Assembly (NCBI GenBank): GCA_946886675.1
Contig: CAMPIZ010000004.1
Coordinates: 1 to 17,496, forward strand
DNA: 17,496 nt
Origin: an uncultured Flavobacterium sp.
GTDB lineage: Bacteria; Bacteroidota; Bacteroidia; Flavobacteriales; Flavobacteriaceae
Direction of reading: 5' to 3'
The translations under genes were made by a program, and so were the position numbers. Below the pieces are notes generated by a model. That model searched no databases and was not told the DNA's origin. It saw only the letters and a list, made by a program, of their open reading frames with translations. This document shows, piece by piece, positions 7,272-16,200 of this stretch. Numbering within the stretch: position 1 is the first letter of the stretch; each line of letters starts with the position of its first letter.

Positions 7272-7279
7272 TACCTTTG
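7272..7279 (+). promoter_or_regulatory. Candidate -7 element for maeB (TACCTTTG)
   Basis: TACCTTTG matches TAnnTTTG and is 26 bases before the maeB ATG, predicting a leader of roughly 20 bases. A degenerate -33 (TTC at 7250-7252) lies 19 bases upstream. It separates maeB transcription from the preceding two-component operon, after which I see no convincing terminator. Confidence 0.55.
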
Positions 7280-7305
7280 TAAGTTCTGTAATAAAAATAA
7301 ATAGA

Positions 7306-9597
7306 ATGAACAAATACAGTAAGCGAAGAGAAGCACTGTTATACCACGCTAAACCCACTCCGGGTAAGATTCAGGTGGTGCCAACTAAAAAATATGCAAC
7401 ACAAAGAGATTTGTCGTTAGCCTATTCTCCCGGGGTTGCAGAACCCTGCCTTGAAATTGCCAAAGATGTAAATAACGTTTATAAATATACTACTAAAGGA
7501 AATCTTGTAGCCGTAATATCAAACGGTACAGCTGTTTTGGGGTTGGGGGATATTGGCCCTGAAGCTTCTAAACCTGTAATGGAAGGTAAAGGCCTTTTGT
7601 TTAAGATATTTGCAGATATAGATGTATTTGATATTGAAGTAGATACCAAAGACGTTGATAAGTTTATTGAAACAGTTAAAAATATTGCCCCTACTTTTGG
7701 GGGGATAAACCTTGAGGATATTAAGGCACCAGAGTCTTTCGAAATAGAGAGAAGACTTATAGAAGAGCTTAATATACCTGTAATGCACGACGACCAGCAT
7801 GGCACTGCCATAATATCTTCAGCTGCATTGCTTAATGCATTAGAACTTGCTGAGAAAAAAATAGAAGATGTAAAAGTTGTTGTGTCGGGAGCAGGTTCTG
7901 CTGCGCTGGCTTGTGCTAACCTTTATCTGTTGCTTGGTGTAAAAGTTGAAAACATTATAATGTTTGATAAAGACGGGATGCTGGTAACAGGTAGAGCCGA
8001 CTTATCGCAGTTGCAGCTTAAGTATGCAAAAAACACTAAGGCAGTTTCTCTTGCAGAAGCCGTTAAGGGAAGCGATGTATTCTTAGGGCTCTCGGTAGGT
8101 AATGTGCTTACTCCGGATATGCTGCGTACCATGAACAACAATCCTATTGTTTTTGCAATGGCAAATCCGGTTCCGGAGATAGATTATGATCTTGCTGTTG
8201 CTACACGTGATGATATTATCATGGCTACAGGAAGAAGTGATCATCCTAATCAGGTAAATAACGTATTAGGTTTTCCTTATATATTTCGCGGTGCGCTCGA
8301 TGTAAGAGCCACAAAAATAAATGAAGCCATGAAAATGGCTGCTGTTAAAGCATTGGCAGAGCTTGCCAAGGCTCCGGTACCTGAGCAGGTGAATATAGCA
8401 TATGGAGAAACCAAGTTAAACTTTGGGCGTGACTATATTATACCTAAGCCCTTTGACCCAAGGCTTATTGCAGTTGTGCCGCCGGCTGTGGCAAAGGCTG
8501 CAATGGAAAGCGGTGTTGCTGAGCATCCAATAGCAGACTGGGATAAGTATACAGAAGAGCTTTTAGAAAGGCTGGGTAACGATAACAAAATGGTAAGGCT
8601 GCTTACAAACAGGGCAAAAACAGATCCTAAGAAAATAGTATTTGCAGAAGCTGATCATCTGGATGTGCTTAAAGCAGCACAAATTGTGATGGAAGAAGGA
8701 ATAGGTATTCCTATACTTTTGGGTGATAGGGAGATAATCAATGAGCTTAAGGATGAGATTGGTTTTGATAATGAAGTGGATATAATAGATCCTAAGAAAG
8801 AAGATGAAGAGAGCAGGAGAAACCGTTATGCGCGGGTTTTTTGGAAATCGAGGCAGCGTAGGGGTGTAAGTCTCTTGGATGCCCAGAAATGGATGAGGGA
8901 ACGCAATTATTTTGCTGCTATGATGGTAAATGAAGGGGATGCCGATGCAATGGTTACAGGCTACTCCAGGAGTTACCCGGCTACTGTTAAGCCTATTATA
9001 CAGCTTATAGGCAAAGCACAGGGTGTTACTAAAATTGCCACTACAAACATGATGATGACCAAGAGAGGGCCTATGTTCCTTTCGGATACTGCTATAAATC
9101 CGGACCCATCTGCAGATGATCTTGCTAAAATTGCCCTTATGACTGCCAGGACGGTAAGGATGTTTGGTATGGAGCCTGTTTTGGCCATGGTGTCTTTTTC
9201 CAATTTTGGCTCATCGTCAGATCCAAGTACTGTAAAAGTAAGACAGGCCGTGGATTTTCTTCATAAAAATTATCCGGACCTGATAGTAGATGGTGAAATC
9301 CAGGCTGATTTTGCTTTAAATCCGGATATGCTTAAAGATAAATTCCCTTTTTCAAAAATTGCGGGCAAAAAAGTTAATACGCTAATTTTTCCTAATCTTG
9401 AAGCGGCAAACATAACCTATAAACTCCTTAAGGAGCTGGATAAAATTGTTTCTATAGGTCCAATAATGCTTGGTATGAACAAGCCTGTACATATTTTTCA
9501 GCTTGGTGCCAGTGTAGAAGAAATGGTAAATATGGCAGCGGTGGCTGTAGTAGATGCTCAGGAAAAAGAAAAGCGCCTTAAAATGACAAAAAATTAA
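7306..9597 (+). CDS. maeB: NADP-dependent malic enzyme with C-terminal phosphotransacetylase-like domain (MaeB)
   Basis: Cytoplasmic hybrid enzyme that oxidatively decarboxylates malate to pyruvate and supplies NADPH. The 763 residues match the usual hybrid length of about 760. The malic domain (about 1-425) has catalytic Y40 in SLAYSPGVAEP, the general base K95 in VMEGKGLLFK, metal ligands E137-D138 (INLEDIKAP) and D163 (HDDQHGT), and the dinucleotide-binding loop G195-A-G197-S-A-A. From about 430 onward it follows the phosphate acetyl/butyryltransferase fold (IVFAEADH, SDTAINPDPSADDLA, VSFSNFGSS). In characterised MaeB proteins this domain is regulatory, binding acetyl-CoA, and does not act as an active transacetylase. 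NADP preference is inferred from the family. It has its own -7 element and is followed 56 bases later by ruvA. Confidence 0.96.
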   Translation: MNKYSKRREALLYHAKPTPGKIQVVPTKKYATQRDLSLAYSPGVAEPCLEIAKDVNNVYKYTTKGNLVAVISNGTAVLGLGDIGPEASKPVMEGKGLLFKIFADIDVFDIEVDTKDVDKFIETVKNIAPTFGGINLEDIKAPESFEIERRLIEELNIPVMHDDQHGTAIISSAALLNALELAEKKIEDVKVVVSGAGSAALACANLYLLLGVKVENIIMFDKDGMLVTGRADLSQLQLKYAKNTKAVSLAEAVKGSDVFLGLSVGNVLTPDMLRTMNNNPIVFAMANPVPEIDYDLAVATRDDIIMATGRSDHPNQVNNVLGFPYIFRGALDVRATKINEAMKMAAVKALAELAKAPVPEQVNIAYGETKLNFGRDYIIPKPFDPRLIAVVPPAVAKAAMESGVAEHPIADWDKYTEELLERLGNDNKMVRLLTNRAKTDPKKIVFAEADHLDVLKAAQIVMEEGIGIPILLGDREIINELKDEIGFDNEVDIIDPKKEDEESRRNRYARVFWKSRQRRGVSLLDAQKWMRERNYFAAMMVNEGDADAMVTGYSRSYPATVKPIIQLIGKAQGVTKIATTNMMMTKRGPMFLSDTAINPDPSADDLAKIALMTARTVRMFGMEPVLAMVSFSNFGSSSDPSTVKVRQAVDFLHKNYPDLIVDGEIQADFALNPDMLKDKFPFSKIAGKKVNTLIFPNLEAANITYKLLKELDKIVSIGPIMLGMNKPVHIFQLGASVEEMVNMAAVAVVDAQEKEKRLKMTKN

Positions 9598-9625
9598 TAT
9601 ATACTATATCGTTAGAGAATTTTAT

Positions 9626-9633
9626 TATTTTTG
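9626..9633 (+). promoter_or_regulatory. Candidate -7 element for ruvA-sprA (TATTTTTG)
   Basis: TATTTTTG matches TAnnTTTG and ends 20 bases before the ruvA ATG, giving a leader of about 15 bases. No clear -33 TTG is present. As sprA starts only three bases after ruvA, this may be the promoter for both genes. Confidence 0.5.
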
Positions 9634-9653
9634 GTAACGGATAAAAAATTGAT

Positions 9654-10235
9654 ATGATCGCACATCTTCAGGGAAGACTGGTTGAAAAATCGCCGACAGA
9701 AGTAGTAATAGATTGCAATGGAGTAGGTTACCAGGTAAATATTTCCCTGCACACCTTTTCACTAATTCCCGATTCTGAAAGTATAAAGCTGTATACATTT
9801 CTTCAGGTTAAGGAGGATGCACATACCTTATTTGGTTTTGTAGAGAAGGCAGAAAGGGAATTGTTCAAACTTCTTATATCTGTATCTGGCGTAGGCGCAG
9901 GTACAGCCAGAACTATGCTTTCTTCACTTGATCCCAAGCAGATTATTCATTCCATTGGTTCTGCAGATGTGGCGACTATACAGTCTATTAAAGGCATTGG
10001 TGCAAAAACAGCCCAAAGAGTAATACTTGATCTTAAGGATAAAGTGTTAAAAGTGTATGATTTAGAAGAAGTTTCGGTTTCAGGTTACAATACAAATAAA
10101 GATGAAGCGTTATCTGCGTTGGAGGTCTTAGGATTTAACAGGAAAGCTGCAGAAAAAGTAGTTGATAAAATTGTTAGGGAAAATCCGGGTATCACTGTTG
10201 AAACAATTATAAAACAAGCATTAAAAAACTTATAG
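9654..10235 (+). CDS. ruvA: Holliday junction branch migration protein RuvA
   Basis: RuvA tetramers bind four-way junctions and load RuvB. The 193 residues show the three expected domains: an N-terminal OB-fold (1-63, MIAHLQGRLVEKSP…), a double helix-hairpin-helix domain with SGVGAGTAR (78-86) and KGIGAKTAQ (113-121), and a C-terminal RuvB-contacting domain (about 149-193, DEALSALEVLGF). Length and motifs are normal. The stop TAG is followed, after a single TCC codon in the same frame, by the TTG start of sprA, so the two genes are probably co-transcribed and translationally coupled. Confidence 0.97.
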   Translation: MIAHLQGRLVEKSPTEVVIDCNGVGYQVNISLHTFSLIPDSESIKLYTFLQVKEDAHTLFGFVEKAERELFKLLISVSGVGAGTARTMLSSLDPKQIIHSIGSADVATIQSIKGIGAKTAQRVILDLKDKVLKVYDLEEVSVSGYNTNKDEALSALEVLGFNRKAAEKVVDKIVRENPGITVETIIKQALKNL

Positions 10236-10238
10236 TCC

Positions 10239-13200
10239 TTGAAAACAGATTACTCTAAAGATTTTTACATAAAATTCAAGCTGGCTGTTTCAGTAATATT
10301 TTTATTCTTTACCATAACGGGCCAGGCCCAGGAAGACGAAGAGGAAGAAAAGAATGATACACTTACCGGATACAATACCGGGAGGGTAGAGCTTGAGAAT
10401 CCTAAGAGTATAGTTGATGCATATACTTATGATCCTGTTACAAACCGCTACATTTATACCGAGACTGTAGATGGTTTTAATATTAACTACCCTATAATCC
10501 TTACCCCGGAAGAATATGAAGAGCTGGTGCTTCGTGAGGCAATGCGCGATTACTATCAGGAAAAATCTAATGCCCTGGAAGGTAAGGGTACCGAAGAAGA
10601 GCAGCGAAACCTGCTGCCAAGGTACTATGTAAACTCAAAGTTTTTTGAAACCATTTTTGGTGGTAACACAATTGATATAAAACCACAGGGTTCAGTAGAG
10701 CTGGATCTTGGTGTGCGCTATACAAAGCAGGATAACCCTTCGTTGTCTCCAAGAAACAGGAGTACTTTTACTTTTGACTTTGACCAGAGGATAAGCATGA
10801 GCCTGCAGGGTAAAGTAGGTACAAAGCTTGGCGTGACAGCAAATTATGACACAGAATCTACCTTTGCTTTCCAAAACCTTATAAAACTGGAATATACTCC
10901 TGATGAGGATGATATTATCCAGAAGATAGAAGTAGGTAATGTGAGTTTCCCATTATCCAATTCACTTGTAAGAGGGGCGCAGAGCCTTTTTGGTGTTAAG
11001 GCACAATTCCAGTTTGGAAAAACTACCATTACCGGAATATATTCTGAACAAAAGTCTCAAACAAAGACGATAACGGCACAAGGCGGAGGAACGCTTCAGG
11101 ATTTTAGTCTATTTGCTCTGGATTATGATGCCGACAGGCACTTTTTCCTTTCACAATACTTCAGGAACAAGTATAATGCCGCGTTAAGTAATTATCCATA
11201 TATAAACAGCCGTGTACAGATTACACGTATTGAAGTCTGGATAACAAACAGGCAAAACAGGATAAATGCACAGGAAAATAATACCCGTAATATAGTTGCA
11301 ATTCAGGATTTAGGAGAAGCTCCTTTAACCGGGGTACCAATAGAGGAAATTATTGGTTTTGCAGACCCTACGGTGCCACCTGGATTTTTTACTGCCGGCC
11401 CTGATGCTCCGCCGGATAATGACAATAATGGCCTGGACCCTGCAGATGTAGGCGGTACATTTTTAGACCAGAGTGTAAGGGAAATAGTTACACTTAGCAA
11501 TTCCAGTTTCAGGGGAGGGCTTTCAGCCAATGAAGGCCGTGATTACTCAAAGCTGGAAAATGCCAGAAAATTATCACCAAACGAATTTACCTACCATCCA
11601 CAGCTTGGTTATATATCCCTTAACCAAAGGCTTAATAATGATGAAGTACTTGCAGTAGCTTATCAGTATACGATAGGTGAAGAACAATATCAGGTTGGTG
11701 AATTTGCAACTGATGGTGTAGATGCCACTACTGTAACCAATACCGGAGATCCTGCCCAGCAGCCTGTTGTTTCTACAAAGAGCTTATTGCTTAAAATGCT
11801 TAAAAGCAGCCTTGTAAATGTTGAAGAGCCTGTATGGGACTTAATGATGAAAAACATTTATATGATTCCGGGGGCTTACCAGCTTTCTCAGGAAGATTTC
11901 AGGTTCAACATATTATATACTGACCCATCGCCACTTAACTATATTACACCTGCCGAAGGAGCTACACTGCCGGGTGATGTAGCCGACACCCCTTTATTGC
12001 GTGTATTTAATGTAGACAGGCTTAACTACACAAATGACCCTCAACCAGGGGGAGATGGTTTCTTTGACTTTGTGCCGGGCCAGACAGTGGACGTGCAAAA
12101 CGGGCGTATTATATTTACTACAGTGGAGCCGTTTGGCGAATACCTCTTTGAAAAACTAAGGGTAAATCCAACGGAGAACTATGATGATACACAGGAAACC
12201 TCATATAACGCTAACCAAAGAAAGTATGTGTATCAACGAATGTACAAAAGTACAATGGCAGATGCACAGCAGGCCAGCGAAAAAAACAAATTTCAGCTAA
12301 GAGGCCGCTTTAAATCTACAGGCGGAGATGGTATTTCTCTTGGAGCATTTAATATTCCGCAAGGTTCTGTTGTGGTAACAGCAGGCGGAAGGGTGCTTGT
12401 AGAGGGTATAGATTATACGGTAAACTACCAGATGGGTAGGGTACAGATATTAGATCCCTCGCTTCAAAACTCCAATACACCTATTGAGGTGTCGGTAGAA
12501 AACAATTCTGTTTTCGGCCAGCAGACACGACGTTTTGCGGGGGCATATATTGAGCACAAATTTACCGACAAGTTCCTTGTGGGCGCTACCATATTAAACA
12601 TGTCCGAAAGGCCGTTTACACAAAAAACAAACTATGGTCAGGAGTCGGTTAACAATACAATTTTCGGTATTAATACTACTTATTCTACAGAGGTTCCTTT
12701 CTTTACACGTTTCGTAAATAAACTTCCTAATGTGGATACCGATGTGCCTTCCAATCTGTCATTCAGGGGAGAAGTTGCTTATCTTAAACCGGGCGCTTCT
12801 AAAGCTGACCAGTTTAACGGGGAAGCCACTACCTATGTAGATGATTTTGAAGGTTCTCAAACCAATATAGATATGCGTTCGCCACAGGCATGGACACTGT
12901 CCAGTGCACCGGTTACTATTTTCCCGAACGATAACGCACCATTGGATGATCTTTCTTATGGCTATCAGAGAGGTAAGCTGGCATGGTATACCATAGATCC
13001 TACTTTTTATACTAATCAGCGTCCGTCAAGTGTGGATGATGATGATGTTTCTTCAAACAGGACAAGACGTGTTTACTATGACGAGCTTTATCCGGTTACC
13101 GATGTTGTGCCGGGGCAAAGCACTGTGGTAACCACGCTCGATTTAACTTATTTCCCTCAGGAAAGGGGACCTTACAACTTTAACCCTGTTGCAGCAGCAT

Positions 13201-16200
13201 CAGGAACATTTACCGAAACTCAGGCTGTAGATAACTGGGCTGGTATAATGAGGTCTCTTAACTCTACCAATTTTGAGCAGACCAATGTTGAGTATATTCA
13301 GTTCTGGATGATGGATCCTTATGAAGGTAATCCGGGAGATATTGTTAACGCTGATAACACAGGTTTCCTTGAAATAAACCTTGGGGAAATTTCTGAAGAT
13401 ATATTAAAGGATAACAGGAAGCAATATGAAAACGGGCTTCCGGGACAGGGAGGTACAGAGCCTGCCTTTACTACAAACTGGGGTAAAGTGCCTGTGTCAC
13501 AATCGCTTATCTATGCATTTGATACTGATACTGGTAACCGTGCGCTTCAGGATGTGGGCTTTGACGGTTTAACGGATGCAGAAGAGGCAGTAACATACAG
13601 CGCCCAGGGTTATGGTGGTTATGAGGATCCTTCGGCAGATAATTATCAGTTTTTCCTTGATGCAGATGGCGATGTTATAAACAGGTACAAAAATTATAAC
13701 GGTGTTGATGGCAACTCTCCTGTAGATGTTAATAATGACAGCAGAGGTTCTACCACCATACCTGATACAGAAGATATAAACAGGGATAATACCATGAATA
13801 CGATAGATGCTTACTACAGTTATCGTATTCCTATCGGTCCCAACGCAATACCTGGCCAGGGTTATGTTGTGGACGAAAGGGAAGTTAGTGGAATAGAGCT
13901 TCCAAATGGTGAACAGGCACAGGGAAGGTGGTTATTGTATAAAATTCCTATTGATGCTCCTACAGAAACTGTAGGAGGTATTACAAATATACGTTCGGTA
14001 CGTTTCATGAGAATGTTTATGACAGGCTTCAGGAGGGAAGTAACACTTCGTTTTGGAGCTCTGGATCTTGTAAGGGGTGAATGGAGAAGGTTTACCAATA
14101 CGCTTGATCCTCTTGAAGATAATGAGACCGATGCCAATGACCAAACAGGTTTTGATGTAATTGCGCTTAATGTACAGGAGAACGGAGACCGTTACCCTGT
14201 AAGGTATGTATCGCCTCCGGGGGTTCAGAGAGAACAGCTTTACAGCCAGAATGCGGTAATTAACCAAAATGAGCAGGCATTATCATTAAGGGTGTATGAT
14301 CCTGCCGGCAGTTTTATAAACGGATTGGAGCCGGGAGATTCACGCGGGGCTTTTAAAAACGTAAATGTGGACATGCGCCAGTTTAAAAAGTTAAGGATGT
14401 TTTTACATGCCGAAGCTCTTGTAGGGCCGGATGGCAATCCTGAATCTGGTGCGCTGCAAAGTGGCGAAATGAAGGCTTTTATCCGTTTTGGTAACGACTT
14501 TACAGAAAACTATTACCAGATTGAAATGACGCTTGATGTTACGGCCTTTGGAGCAGTGATTCCGGAAGTTGTATGGCCTGCTGAAAATGAAATTAATATA
14601 CCGCTTGAAGTGCTTACCGCGCTTAAAGTGCTGGCGCTGCAAAATGACCCAAGCCTGCAGGAAGACGGCCTTGGTATGAAATATATTAATGCAGGACTGC
14701 TGGATGGCTCATTAGGAGACAGAATGACTGTGGGTATAAAGGGTAATCCTAACTTTGGACTTGTAAGGACATTAATGGTAGGGGTTAAAAACGGTTATCA
14801 ACCGGGTACTCCGGGTGCACGCAACCTGAGGGGTGAAGTATGGTTTAACGAGCTACGCCTTTCTGATATGGACGGTGAAGGGGGTATGGCAGCGGTGGCT
14901 AGTATGGATACCAACTTTGCTAACTTTGCCACACTATCAGCAACAGGGCGGGTGAGTACTATTGGCTTTGGTACAATAGAGCAGGGGCCTAACGAAAGAA
15001 GCAGGGAAGATGTAAAACAATATGATATAGTTACTAATATTAATCTTGGTAAGCTGCTGCCTAACAAATGGGGCATAAACGTTCCGTTTAACTATGGGGT
15101 GGGAGAAGAGATTATTACTCCTGAATATGATCCGTTTCAACAGGATATCCGGCTTGAGCAGTTAATGGACCTGGCTCCTACTGAAGAGGAAAGGCAAAAC
15201 CTTAAAGACAGGGCTATAGATTATACCAAAAGGACAAGTATTAACTTTATCGGGGTTAAAAAGGAACGTGCTCCTGAACAGAAACCACATATATATGATG
15301 TGGAAAACCTAACGCTTTCCTATTCTTATAATGAAACGGAACATCACGATTATGAAATTCAGGATTTGAGGGATCAACAGGTAAGGACATCTGCAGATTA
15401 TAACTATACTTTTAATAATAAGCCTATAGAGCCACTTGCCAAAACCAAGTTTATGACTAAGAGCCAATACTGGAAACTGCTTAGGGATATAAACTTTAAT
15501 TACCTGCCGTCTAATATATCTTTCAGTACAAACATATTAAGGCAGTTTAACAGGCAGGAGTACAGAAATGTAGATGTTCAGGGGATTGCTATAGAGCCAT
15601 TATACAGGAGAAATTATTTCTTTAATTATCAGTATGGTTTTAACTGGAATATTTCAAAAGCATTAACACTTAACTATAATGCTTCTACCAGTAATATTGT
15701 TAGAAATTATCTTGATGAAAATAATGAGCCAATAGATGGCCTTGATGTATGGGATGGCTTTTGGGATGTAGGTGACCCTAACCACCACACACAAAATTTT
15801 GTGGTTAATTATGAACTGCCTATTAATAAGATCCCGGTATTTAGTTTTATAAGCTCTACATATACATACAATGCTTTGTTTGACTGGCAGCGTTCATCGG
15901 ACGCGCTTTCAAGGTTCCCTGATCCTGATACAGGAGAAATTAATGAACTGGGTAATACAATACAAAATAATAGCTCCCATGAGCTGAACACTACCTTTAA
16001 TATGGGTGTGTTCTATAAATACATAGGCCTTACAAAAAGTAAGAAGCCTGCCCGAAATGCAAGGCCTCAGGGCCCACCGAAGCCGGGTGAAAAAATAAGT
16101 AATAATCAGCAGGCATCACAAGATGGTAATGTTTTTGTTGATGGGCTTGTAGGAGTATTAACCAGTGTTAAGACCCTTCAGGTAAAATACAATCAGAATG

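Noticed and set aside
7479..7811. A 110-codon open frame on the minus strand inside maeB, and similar minus-strand frames inside ctaD, ruvB, queG, maeB and sprA.
   Set aside because: They lie opposite clearly functional coding sequence, their products look like low-complexity antisense translations (serine-, leucine- and isoleucine-rich), and they have no promoter element or plausible domain. They are shadows of the real genes.
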